From: Xanthomonas fragariae
GTDB taxonomy: Bacteria; Pseudomonadota; Gammaproteobacteria; Xanthomonadales; Xanthomonadaceae
Direction: 5' to 3'
Length of the DNA stretch: 64,000 nt
Assembly: GCF_017603965.1 (NCBI RefSeq)
Contig: NZ_CP071955.1
Span: 1,426,001 to 1,490,000, forward strand
Shown piece after piece: positions 17,603 to 25,932 of the stretch (the first letter of the stretch is position 1; every line of letters begins with the position of its first letter). Both the position numbers and the translations under genes were made by a program. The notes beneath the pieces were generated by a model. It was not told the DNA's origin. It saw only the letters and a list, made by a program, of their open reading frames with translations, and ran no database searches.

Positions 17603-18967
17603 ATGCCCTACGACACCGTCAACCCGGCCAACGGCCAAATCGAGCACACCCAGCAAACCCTGGACACCGCCGCCATCGAAGTGCGTCTGGCGGCTTCCGC
17701 CAACGCATTCCCCAACTGGGCAGTACTGCCGTTGGCCGAGCGGGGCGCGCTGCTGCGCCGGGTCGGCGAAGAACTGACCAAGCGACGCGACGACCTTCAG
17801 CGCATCATGACCGCCGAGATGGGCAAGCTGCGCCACGAGGCGCTGGCCGAGATCGACAAGTGCGCGCAGGGCTGCAGCTATTACGCCGAGCATGCGACCG
17901 ACTATCTGGCGCCGCGCGACATTCCAACCGAAGCGCGATCCAGCTATGTGCGCTACGAGCCGCTGGGCTGCGTGTTCGCGGTGATGCCGTGGAATTTCCC
18001 GCTATGGCAGGCATTCCGGTTTCTCGCCCCGGCTTTGATGGCCGGCAATGTCGCGCTGCTAAAGCACGCCAGCAATGTGCCGCGCTGCGCCGATGCGATG
18101 AAGGACGTGCTGGATACAGCCGGCATTCCGCCCGGCGTATTCGACGTGCTGCATATCGACAACGACCAAGCCGCCGGTGTGTTGCGCGACGGTCGCATTG
18201 CCGCAGTGACGCTGACCGGCAGCGAACGCGCTGGCCGCTCGCTGGCTGCAAATGCTGGCGATCAGTTGAAGAAGTGCGTCATGGAACTCGGCGGCAGCGA
18301 TGCCTTCGTGGTGTTGGAAGATGCCGATCTGGAGTACGCCGTGCAGTGCGCGGTGCAGTCGCGCTTCGACAACAGTGGGCAGACCTGCATCGCCGCCAAG
18401 CGCTTCATCGTGGTGGACGCGATCGCCGATCAATTCATCGAACGCTTCGTCGCCGCAGCGTCCAAGCGCGTGCTCGGCGACCCACAACAAGACAGCACCA
18501 CACTGGCACCGATGGCACGCGCCGATCTGCGCGACGAACTGCACAAGCAGGTGCAGACCAGCGTGGAAAAAGGCGCAAAGGTGCTGCTCGGTGGCGAACC
18601 GGTTCCGGGCTCACACGCCGGCTATCCGGCTACCATTCTCGACCAGGTCGCCCCCGGCATGCCTGCCTACGACGAAGAGTTGTTCGGCCCGGTCGCCTCG
18701 GTCGTTCGTGTAGCGGACCAAGCGCAAGCCATACGCGTGGCCAACGACACCACCTTCGGTCTGGGTGGCAGCGTATGGACGGCAGACGCCAAACGCGGCG
18801 AGCGCGTGGCGCAGCAGTTGCAATGCGGTGCAGCCTTCGTCAATTCGGTGGTCAAGAGCGATGTGCGCTTGCCATTCGGTGGCATCAAACGCTCGGGGTT
18901 CGGCCGCGAATTGGCCGAGCATGGCATCCACGAGTTCATGAACATCAAGACGATCTATATCGCCTGA
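17603..18967 (+). CDS. sad: NAD(P)-dependent succinate-semialdehyde-type aldehyde dehydrogenase
   Basis: The protein has 454 residues, about the length of Sad/YneI-like dehydrogenases. Family residues are [17 protein letters not shown] (cofactor and catalytic Asn), the general-base Glu in MELGGSDAF, and the catalytic Cys in [27 protein letters not shown] is near the C terminus. After the putrescine oxidase/aminotransferase steps, such an enzyme oxidises succinate semialdehyde, or gamma-glutamyl-aminobutyraldehyde, to the acid. No other aldehyde dehydrogenase is encoded here, so it may serve either step of the polyamine route. Confidence 0.87.
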   Translation: MPYDTVNPANGQIEHTQQTLDTAAIEVRLAASANAFPNWAVLPLAERGALLRRVGEELTKRRDDLQRIMTAEMGKLRHEALAEIDKCAQGCSYYAEHATDYLAPRDIPTEARSSYVRYEPLGCVFAVMPWNFPLWQAFRFLAPALMAGNVALLKHASNVPRCADAMKDVLDTAGIPPGVFDVLHIDNDQAAGVLRDGRIAAVTLTGSERAGRSLAANAGDQLKKCVMELGGSDAFVVLEDADLEYAVQCAVQSRFDNSGQTCIAAKRFIVVDAIADQFIERFVAAASKRVLGDPQQDSTTLAPMARADLRDELHKQVQTSVEKGAKVLLGGEPVPGSHAGYPATILDQVAPGMPAYDEELFGPVASVVRVADQAQAIRVANDTTFGLGGSVWTADAKRGERVAQQLQCGAAFVNSVVKSDVRLPFGGIKRSGFGRELAEHGIHEFMNIKTIYIA

Positions 18968-18993
18968 CGGTTGGTCGCGCAGGAGCACAAAAC

Positions 18994-19956
18994 ATGCGAA
19001 AGACGCTGATTTTTGGCAACGGCCTGGGCATGGCACTGGACCCGGAGTTCTATTCCCTGGACAGCGCTATCGGCTGTGCATGGGACGGGGAAGACAGCTT
19101 CGACGAAGCTACGCGTGAATTGGTCCGATGCTGTCTCGTCGATCCTGCAAAAGAGCGTCCACATGGCGAAGACGATATGGACGCTCTGCAACTGGTGATC
19201 TCCTCGTGTGACTTCCTGGCCAGTATGCGCCGCGGAGGCGCTAACTGGCTCAGTGACCACGGTCAGCAGTTCCCGGCAGCGGTTCGCAAGTTTCTCTATC
19301 AAACGGCTCTGCATTTCCATCAGGGGGAAAAACTTTTGCCGCTCCATTTTGTCGATCCACTGGCAGCGTTTTTGCTCGATACAAAGTCCCATGTCGCCAC
19401 GCTCAACTACGACAACCTGCTCTACCAGCGGATGATAGAGAAGGGTGTATTGGATGGATATAGTGGAGCACTGGTCGATGGAATGCTGTCCTGCGGATTT
19501 GCACCAGATAACTTGGAGCGAAAGTACGGGCGCAATTTTGGCTATTATATGCATCTCCATGGACCGCCTTTATTTGTCGACCAGGATGGGGCGGTAAAAA
19601 AACTGCCCCAGGGTAAGCTTGGCGGTGATGGCGACGTGGTAGGGTCACATATCGTTCTGACCCACGTTAAGCACAAGCCCACTGTCATTGCCGCATCTGC
19701 TCTGTTGCAGAGCTATTGGGAGCACCTCGAAAGAGCCCTTTCGTAATCCGATGAAGTTGTATTGTTTGGATATTCCGGCTGCGATCTCCACCTCAACGAA
19801 CTGCTCGGGCGCCACGCTCGCAGTGTAATCCGCGTTGTAGAGTGGGAGGGAGCAGGCGCTCAAGATGAAAGAGCCGCTTTTTGGAAGCAGAGCAAGCTAG
19901 GAAAGACTACCAATCTCACAAGGACGGAAAACATTCTTCATTTCACCGATTGGTAG
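18994..19956 (+). pseudogene. SIR2-like domain protein interrupted by an in-frame TAA
   Basis: The frame starts at ATG 18994 (MRKTLIFGNGLGMALD) and runs 250 codons to a TAA at 19744-19746. It then continues in the same frame for another 70 codons to TAG at 19954. The upstream part has NGLG, the TLNYDNLLY segment and YYMHLHGPP, as in SIR2-like NAD-binding folds. The downstream part begins with VVLFGYSGCDLHLNELLG, the conserved GYS..D.HLN motif that closes this fold. One nonsense change therefore separates two halves of one domain. Such proteins are NAD-consuming effectors in several anti-phage systems, but no partner gene is seen here. The gene starts 26 bases after the dehydrogenase and is more AT-rich than its neighbours. 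Confidence 0.72.
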
Positions 19957-19976
19957 GGCGGCCAACGCTGAAGGCT

Positions 19977-20012
19977 GATCGCCAATCCCGAATCCCGAAT
20001 CTCCAATCCCGG
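19977..20012. repeat. Short tandem ccaatcccgaatcccgaat repeat
   Basis: The run caatcccgaatcccgaatctccaatcccg is a tandem series of the 7-8 bp unit (c)aatcccg. Related gggat(t/c) strings occur here at about 56664-56692, 61038-61062 and 62129-62150, always between genes. Such low-complexity repeats are common between xanthomonad genes; function unknown. Confidence 0.55.
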
Positions 20013-20025
20013 CCGCAAAGCGGCC

Positions 20026-20330
20026 TTACAGCCACCGTGCGCGCTTGAACAGGCGATACAACACCAGGCAGGAACTCAGCTGACGCTCAGCGCGGTGCCC
20101 AGCATCTCGCGCAAGGTGTCGATGGCATCGTTGATGCGCACGACGTGATCGAGCACGTCGCGCAGGTAGATGCCGACTTCGTCGTGGATCAGCGCCCCGG
20201 GGTTGCGCTTGAGGTGCGAGAGCACGTTCTGCAGCGGCGCGACTACCAAGCGCATCTTGTTGAGTTCGCGCTTGAGTTCTTACGGGTGCACCAAGGTGTC
20301 GCGCTTGTAGGCTTACTTCGAATGGATAGG
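20026..20330 (-). pseudogene. corA: Decayed corA (magnesium transporter) remnant
   Basis: Read on the minus strand, the piece gives YKRDTLVHP, a stop, then ELKRELNKMRLVVAPLQNVL, and, after HLKRNPGALI, HDEVGIYLRDVLDHVVRIND and AIDTLREMLGTALSVS. This is the helical region of CorA just before the pore. A second frame then gives LYRLFKRARWL and a TAA, matching the usual C-terminal end (YxRFKRxxWL). The two membrane helices with the GMN motif that should lie between are deleted. The 5' part is also missing, replaced by the inverted-repeat element at 20331. It therefore cannot encode a working transporter. Confidence 0.72.
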
Positions 20331-20480
20331 CTTAGAGTGGCTAACAAAACTAATACGCTCACCGCCAGGCGGGCGCGGCCGGTGCTCGGAATCGGCATGT
20401 ACCACGCGTACACTGCGGTTCCTGCGCGCCGTCCGCACACACCCGACGACCGCTCGCTACGTTTTGTTAGCCGCTCTAAG
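20331..20480. repeat. Dispersed ~150-bp terminal-inverted-repeat (MITE-like) element, copy 1
   Basis: The ends are cttagagtggctaacaaaac and gttttgttagccgctctaag, near-perfect inverted repeats. The inside shares the strings ggcgggcgcg, gtgctcggaatcggcatgta and actgcggttcct with copy 2 at 52359. No reading frame is common to the copies. It adjoins the broken 5' side of the corA relic and precedes the end of the RND pump gene. No transposase is encoded, so it would be mobilised in trans if at all. Confidence 0.75.
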
Positions 20481-20532
20481 TGAACAGCATTACCGCATTG
20501 CCGGGCTTTTCGGTTTGCAAACAACGCCTGAC

Positions 20533-23500
20533 TCAGCGATCCGGACGATGGCTTCCGGCGTCGCCCTGGTTGGCCAGGTATTGCTTGGATTGTTCGTCCA
20601 GTTTGTCGCCCAGCATGCGGCGCACCACCACGAAGAACAGTGGGATGAAGATCACGCCGAGCACCGTGGCGAACACCATGCCGCCGATCACGCCGGTACC
20701 GATGGAGTGACGCGAGTTGGCGCCGGCACCGGTCGAGATGGCCAGCGGCAATACACCCAAGATGAAGGCGAACGAGGTCATCAGAATCGGACGGAAACGC
20801 AGATGCGCCGCTTCTAATGTCGCCTCGCGCAGGGTCTTGCCAGCCGCCCGCTGCTCTACCGCGAACTCCACGATCAAGATCGCGTTCTTCGCCGCCAGAC
20901 CAATGACCGTGATCATGCCGATCTTGAAGTACAGATCGTTCGGCAGGCCACGCAGCATCGAGAAAGTGATTGCACCCAGTACACCGATCGGCACCACCAT
21001 CAGCACCGCGACCGGTATCGACCAGCTCTCGTACAGCGCGGCCAGGCAGAGGAACACCACCATCACCGACAACGCCAGCAACAGCGTGGCCGCATTACCG
21101 GCAATGATCTCCTGGTACGACATGCCGCTCCAGTCGAAACCGAAGCCCGGCGGCAGATCGTTATTGACGATGTCTTCCATCGCGGTCATCGCTTGGCCGG
21201 AGCTGCCGCCCGGTGCCGGGTTGCCGACGATGTTCACCGCAGAATAGCCGTTGTAGCGATTCAGTGCCGGCGAAGCGTAGGTCCATTCGGCCTTGACCAC
21301 ATTGCTCAGCGGAATCATCCCCGGCTGACCATCGGCACCGGTGGCGGTGGTGCTTGGGCTGAAGAAGTTGCGCAGCGATTCGGGTCCGGTGCGGAACTGG
21401 TCGTCGGCACGGATGTTGACGCGCTTGATACGGCCTTCGGCGAAGTAGTCGTTGACGTAGACCGGCGCCAACATCAGCTGGATCGAACTGTAGATGTCGC
21501 TGACGTCCAGGCCCATCGATTGCGCCTGCACGCGGTCCACGTGCAACTGCAGCTGCGGCGAGTTTTCCAGGCCGTTCGGGCGCACGCCCGTCAGGGTGTC
21601 CTGCTTTTCCGCTGCCTTGCCGAGCACGATGTTGCGCGCCTGGGTCAACGCTTCCTGGCCGGCACCGGAACGGTCCTGCAGCCACATGTCGAAGCCGCCG
21701 AACTGGCCCAGGCCCTGCACGGTGGGCAAGTTGACCGCGAAGATCTGCGCACTCTTGATGCCGTAGAAAGCACCGTTGAGTTGCTGGATCAGCTGGTCTG
21801 CAGTGACGTCGCGCTCTTCCCACGGCTTGAGCCGGATGAAGCCCATGCCGACGTTTTCGCCCGATCCAAGGAAGCTGAAACCGGCGATCTGCAACATGCC
21901 TTCCACGGCCGGCTGCTTCTCCAGCACCGCACGCATCTGCGCGAATGCTGCGTTGGTCCGGATCTTGGTCGCGCCCGGCGGCAGCTGCACGATAGCCACG
22001 GCGAAGCCCTGGTCTTCTGCCGGCAGAAAACTGCCCGGCATGCGCGTAAACAGGAAACCGCACAGTGCCACCAGCACCACGAACACGATCATCCAAGGCG
22101 GCGAGCGCTTGAGGGTGTGGCCGACCACGCCGACATAGCGATGCGCCAACTTGTCGTAGTACTTGTCGAAGGTGCGGTAGACCCAGTTCTTCTTGGTCGA
22201 ATGGGTCGACTTCAGGAACGCGCCGCACAACGCCGGGGTGAAGCTCAACGCCAGGAACGCAGAGAAGCCCATCGACATGGCGATGGTCAGCGCGAACTGC
22301 TTGTAGATCGCGCCCGAGGCGCCGGGTTGCAGCGAGGAAGGAATGAACACTGCCGCCAGCACAACGGTGATGGCCACCACCGCGCCGGTGATCTGGGTCA
22401 TCGCCTTCTGCGTGGCCGCCTTCGGCTCAAGGTGCTCCTCGCTCATGATGCGTTCGACGTTCTCGATCACCACGATCGCGTCATCCACCACGATGCCGAT
22501 CGCCAGCACCATCGCAAACAGCGTCAGCTGGTTGATGGTGAAGCCGATCAAGTACATGCCGAAGAACGTACCCAGCAGCGCGACCGGAATCACCAGCGTG
22601 GGGATCACGGTGGCGCGGAAGTTCTGCAGGAACAGCAGCATCACAAGGAACACCAGCACGACGGCTTCCACCAGCGTGTGAATCACTTCCTTGATGGAGA
22701 TGCGCACGAAAGTGGTCGATTCGTACGGCGCGAACCAGGTCACGCCCTGCGGGAAGGTCGGCTGTAGTTCGTCAAGCTTGGCGCCGACCCCCTCGGACAC
22801 GTTCAGTGCGTTGGCGCCGGGCAACAGCTGGATACCGAACGCACCGGTCGGCTTGCCGTTGTATCGGGTATCGAAGCCGTAATTGCTCGGCCCGACGGTG
22901 ACGCGTGCGACATCCTTCAACCGCACCGTGGCGCCGTTGCCGTTGGTGCGTAGGATGATGTTCTCAAACTGGTCCGGCGAGCTGAAGCGCCCTTCCGCCG
23001 AGACCGTGGCGGTGAAGCTGATGCCTTCGGGTGTCGGGTCGGCACCGACCGAACCGGCGGCGAACTGCACGTTCTGGTTACGTATCGCAGTCAGCACCTG
23101 TGTGGCCGACAGGTTGTAGCCCTGCAGCTTCTCTGGGTTCAACCAGATGTTCATCGCGTACTCGGCGCCGAACTGGTTGGTGCTGCCCACGCCGGGTACG
23201 CGCGAGATCTGCTCGAGCACGCGCGTACCGACGATGTCGTTGAGCGCGTCGCGGTCGATCGACGGGTTGTCCGAGCGCAGCGCGGCCACCATCAGGAAGC
23301 CGGCGTTGGCCTTGGCCACCACCACACCCTGCTGGGTGACTTCCGACGGCAGACGCGGCGTGGCCAGCGACACCTTGTTTTGCACCTGCACCTGCGCGAT
23401 ATCCGCATCGGTGCCGGTTTCGAAGGTCAGCGTAATGGTCACGCGGCCATTGGCAGCCGACGACGAGTTGAAGTACAGCAGATGGTCGATACCGGTGAGC

Positions 23501-23703
23501 TGCTGCTCGATGACCTGGGTGACCGCTTTTTCGGCGGTATCGGCGCTGGCGCCAGGAAAGTTGGCGGTGACGGTGACCTGCGGCGGGGCGATCGTCGGGT
23601 AGGACTCGATACCCAGATTCAGGATCGAGATCACGCCCGCAAGCGAGATCAGGATCGCCACCACCCAGGCAAAGATCGGGTGTTCGATAAAAAATTTAGG
23701 CAT
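20533..23703 (-). CDS. acrB: RND multidrug efflux transporter, HAE1 family (AcrB/MexB-like)
   Basis: The protein has 1056 residues, the usual length. The N terminus MPKFFIEHPIFAWVVAILI is typical of HAE1 pumps. The proton-relay Asp pair is in GIVVDDAIVVIENVE in helix 4, and the second half contains GIKSAQIFAVNLP and MITVIGLAAKNAILIVEFAV. It should be a proton-driven inner-membrane trimer that captures substrates from the periplasm. It lies 12 bases after the membrane-fusion gene and is co-transcribed with it and a TetR gene. No outer-membrane factor gene adjoins, so it probably uses a TolC-type channel encoded elsewhere. Confidence 0.92.
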   Translation of the reverse strand: MPKFFIEHPIFAWVVAILISLAGVISILNLGIESYPTIAPPQVTVTANFPGASADTAEKAVTQVIEQQLTGIDHLLYFNSSSAANGRVTITLTFETGTDADIAQVQVQNKVSLATPRLPSEVTQQGVVVAKANAGFLMVAALRSDNPSIDRDALNDIVGTRVLEQISRVPGVGSTNQFGAEYAMNIWLNPEKLQGYNLSATQVLTAIRNQNVQFAAGSVGADPTPEGISFTATVSAEGRFSSPDQFENIILRTNGNGATVRLKDVARVTVGPSNYGFDTRYNGKPTGAFGIQLLPGANALNVSEGVGAKLDELQPTFPQGVTWFAPYESTTFVRISIKEVIHTLVEAVVLVFLVMLLFLQNFRATVIPTLVIPVALLGTFFGMYLIGFTINQLTLFAMVLAIGIVVDDAIVVIENVERIMSEEHLEPKAATQKAMTQITGAVVAITVVLAAVFIPSSLQPGASGAIYKQFALTIAMSMGFSAFLALSFTPALCGAFLKSTHSTKKNWVYRTFDKYYDKLAHRYVGVVGHTLKRSPPWMIVFVVLVALCGFLFTRMPGSFLPAEDQGFAVAIVQLPPGATKIRTNAAFAQMRAVLEKQPAVEGMLQIAGFSFLGSGENVGMGFIRLKPWEERDVTADQLIQQLNGAFYGIKSAQIFAVNLPTVQGLGQFGGFDMWLQDRSGAGQEALTQARNIVLGKAAEKQDTLTGVRPNGLENSPQLQLHVDRVQAQSMGLDVSDIYSSIQLMLAPVYVNDYFAEGRIKRVNIRADDQFRTGPESLRNFFSPSTTATGADGQPGMIPLSNVVKAEWTYASPALNRYNGYSAVNIVGNPAPGGSSGQAMTAMEDIVNNDLPPGFGFDWSGMSYQEIIAGNAATLLLALSVMVVFLCLAALYESWSIPVAVLMVVPIGVLGAITFSMLRGLPNDLYFKIGMITVIGLAAKNAILIVEFAVEQRAAGKTLREATLEAAHLRFRPILMTSFAFILGVLPLAISTGAGANSRHSIGTGVIGGMVFATVLGVIFIPLFFVVVRRMLGDKLDEQSKQYLANQGDAGSHRPDR

Positions 23704-23715
23704 GTCCGGGTTCCG

Positions 23716-24984
23716 TCACTGCTGCTTGGACTGGGAGTCGGCCGGCTGCGCTGCCGCATCCTGCTTGGGCTGTTGCTGCGCAGCCTGCGCGTTACCGGCC
23801 TGACCTGCTGCCGGAGCCGCGTTCGGTTCACCTGGCTGGCCGTCTTGCGCCGGCTGGTTCGGATTCCACGGCACGCCCTTGGCCGGCTGCCCTTCCTTGG
23901 CCTTCTGCACGCCATCGACGATGACCTGGTCGCCCGGAGCCACGCCGCCGGTCACGATCCAGTGGCCCTTCTGCTGGCCATCGACGGTGAGATTCTTGCG
24001 CACCACCTTGCCGTCCTTGCCCAGCACCAGCGCGTAGGCGCCAGTGGCATCGCGCTGCACCGCTTGCTGCGGCACCAGATAGGCATGATTGCGCTGGCCC
24101 AGGCTGGCCTTGAAGGTCACGAATGCGCCTGGCAGCAGTGCCTGTTCGGGATTGGGCAGGGTGGCCCGCAGCGACACCGCACCGGTGCTCGGGTCCACCG
24201 TCACTGCAGAGACGTCCAGCGTGCCGGGGTGCGGGTACTGCGTGCCGTTGCCCAGTTCCACCTTGATGGTGGACTTGCCGTCGCCACTGAGCTGCACGTT
24301 GCCGCTGGTCTGCGCTTGCCGCATCGCGGCCAGCTCTTCGCTGCTCATGGCGAAATTCACGTACAGCGGGTCGATCTGATCCACCGTGGTCAGCAAGGTG
24401 GCTTCACCGGAGCCGACCAGAGCGCCTTCGGTCACGCGCTGGATTCCGGCGCGGCCGGTGATGGGCGAGGTGACGCTGGCAAAACCGAGCTGGATACGGG
24501 CGGACTCGACCGTGCCACGCGCCTGCTGCACGTTCGCACTGGACGAGCGCTCGTTCGCTTCGGCGGTGTCGATGTCGGCGCGCGAGACGTACTGCTGCGG
24601 CGCCAGGCTGCGCGCACGCGTCGCGGCGATTTTGGCGTTGGCGTAGGTCGCCTCTGCGGCGGCCAACTGGCCCTGTGCCTGCAGCAGCGTGGCCTTCAGC
24701 GGCGCCGGGTCGATCTCGAACAGACGCTGGCCTTGCTTGACTTCGGTGCCTTCGGTGTACAAGCGCTTGAGCAGTACGCCGTCCACGCGCGCGCGCACGT
24801 CGGCCGAGCGGAACGCCGACAGGCGGCCGACCAGGTCGCGTTCCAGCGGCAGCGTCTGCGGCTTCATTTCCAGCACCGACACTTCCGGCGGCGGCGGAGC
24901 CTGCTGTTGTTCCGGCTTGCTGCAGGCAGCGAGCGCCACAGTGATGGCACAGGCCAGGCCGAATGTGCGGAGTGGGGCAATCAT
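23716..24984 (-). CDS. acrA: RND efflux periplasmic membrane-fusion lipoprotein (AcrA/MexA-like)
   Basis: The protein has 422 residues from the ATG of MIAPLRTFG; the longer frame to 25098 overlaps the tetR gene and is not needed. The signal peptide ends ALAAC, so Cys21 is the lipidated residue. Then come VRARVDGVLLKRLYTEGTEV (lipoyl half-motif), a coiled-coil hairpin around residues 100-165, and SPITGRAGIQRVTEGALVG. The last ~65 residues are rich in Gln, Ala and Pro, longer than in AcrA. It bridges the RND pump to the outer membrane. Confidence 0.9.
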   Translation of the reverse strand: MIAPLRTFGLACAITVALAACSKPEQQQAPPPPEVSVLEMKPQTLPLERDLVGRLSAFRSADVRARVDGVLLKRLYTEGTEVKQGQRLFEIDPAPLKATLLQAQGQLAAAEATYANAKIAATRARSLAPQQYVSRADIDTAEANERSSSANVQQARGTVESARIQLGFASVTSPITGRAGIQRVTEGALVGSGEATLLTTVDQIDPLYVNFAMSSEELAAMRQAQTSGNVQLSGDGKSTIKVELGNGTQYPHPGTLDVSAVTVDPSTGAVSLRATLPNPEQALLPGAFVTFKASLGQRNHAYLVPQQAVQRDATGAYALVLGKDGKVVRKNLTVDGQQKGHWIVTGGVAPGDQVIVDGVQKAKEGQPAKGVPWNPNQPAQDGQPGEPNAAPAAGQAGNAQAAQQQPKQDAAAQPADSQSKQQ

Positions 24985-24998
24985 CAGGAGGAACTCCG

Positions 24999-25658
24999 TT
25001 AGGGTCTTGAGGTGAGGCGAGAAAGCGGGGCCAGCGCAGGCGCGGCAGCAGCCGCAGCGAACGCACGCAAGAAGGTGTCGATAGCGAACTGCGCCCACCG
25101 CTGCCTGGCGGGAAGGCCGGCACGATGGGGAACCTGAAACCGTTGGCGATCAAAATCCAGCCCGACGATCATGCTCAGCAGCAGCTCGGCCATGAAGTGC
25201 GGATCGTCACTGCGCAGCTGGCCGGCTTCGATCGCCTGTTCAAAGCGCTGCGCCAGGCGCTGCTGCATGCCGACTACGCCGTCGTTGAAGATCTGCTGCG
25301 ACTGATCGGGGAACCGGTGCGATTCGGCTTCGACCAGACGGCAGATCTGTAACACATCGGGGCGATTGAGACGGTCAAGGTGGGCCAGCGCAAATGCCAG
25401 CAGATCCCCGCGCAGATCGTCCGAGACGGTGGCTAAGGGAACGGTGGCCAGATGCGCGTGATCCTGGAGCACACCGCGCAGCAGGTTTTCTTTACACCCG
25501 TAATAACTGTAGAGCGTCTGCTTGGAACAGCCGGCACGCTCGGCCACCGCGTCCATGCTCAGCCGCATACCGCGCTCGGCAAGCAATGCATGCACCGCCG
25601 CATGGATGCGGCGGTCGCAGTCTGCGCGCCGGGTAGCACGGTGGGAACGAATGGCCAT
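24999..25658 (-). CDS. TetR/AcrR-family repressor of the adjacent RND pump
   Basis: The protein has 219 residues. The N-terminal helix-turn-helix (about 15-60) contains the typical MDAVAERAGCSKQTLYSYYGCKENLL. The C-terminal domain is of the AefR-like type (LQICRLVEAESHRFPD). It is the first gene of a tetR-acrA-acrB unit, with 14 bases between its stop and the acrA start, so it would repress its own operon and release it when bound by a toxic ligand. A candidate operator lies upstream at 25667-25693. Confidence 0.88.
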   Translation of the reverse strand: MAIRSHRATRRADCDRRIHAAVHALLAERGMRLSMDAVAERAGCSKQTLYSYYGCKENLLRGVLQDHAHLATVPLATVSDDLRGDLLAFALAHLDRLNRPDVLQICRLVEAESHRFPDQSQQIFNDGVVGMQQRLAQRFEQAIEAGQLRSDDPHFMAELLLSMIVGLDFDRQRFQVPHRAGLPARQRWAQFAIDTFLRAFAAAAAAPALAPLSRLTSRP

Positions 25659-25666
25659 GCCGGTAG

Positions 25667-25693
25667 ACTATACCGTCCAGTTTAGTTTTTAAA
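25667..25693 (-). promoter_or_regulatory. Putative promoter and operator of the tetR-acrA-acrB operon
   Basis: On the minus strand tttaaa and tatagt lie 15 bases apart just upstream of the tetR start, which is weak as a sigma-70 promoter. Between them, abutting the -10-like hexamer, is actggacggt, the same 10-mer that precedes the emr-type operon. A repressor bound there would block the promoter. This is inferred from position and repetition only. Confidence 0.4.
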
Positions 25694-25932
25694 CAGGCTT
25701 GAAGATCCCGGTTCGGTCTGCGCAACGCCTTATATGTCAAGCATCCGGCCAGACTTTTCCGGTGATGGCGATCCATCCGTGGCATTACGCGACCTCCTGT
25801 AGAGAAACCGCATAGCGGTAACGCCTTTGCCCAGTGTCCAGACCGGTTGGGCTGAGCGTTTGCGCTATGCAGCACTGCGCTATCGTCGCACCGGTACAAT
25901 TCAGGTTTTCCACCGAGCATCCCAGCTCTCTC

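Noticed and set aside
17860..19746. A 628-codon frame suggesting a fusion of a basic N-terminal part to the SIR2-like protein
   Set aside because: The N-terminal two thirds are out of frame with the aldehyde dehydrogenase and arginine-rich nonsense; the real start is the ATG at 18994.
19740..19960. Frameshift in the SIR2-like gene
   Set aside because: Counting codons shows the downstream motif is in the same frame as the start; only the TAA interrupts it.
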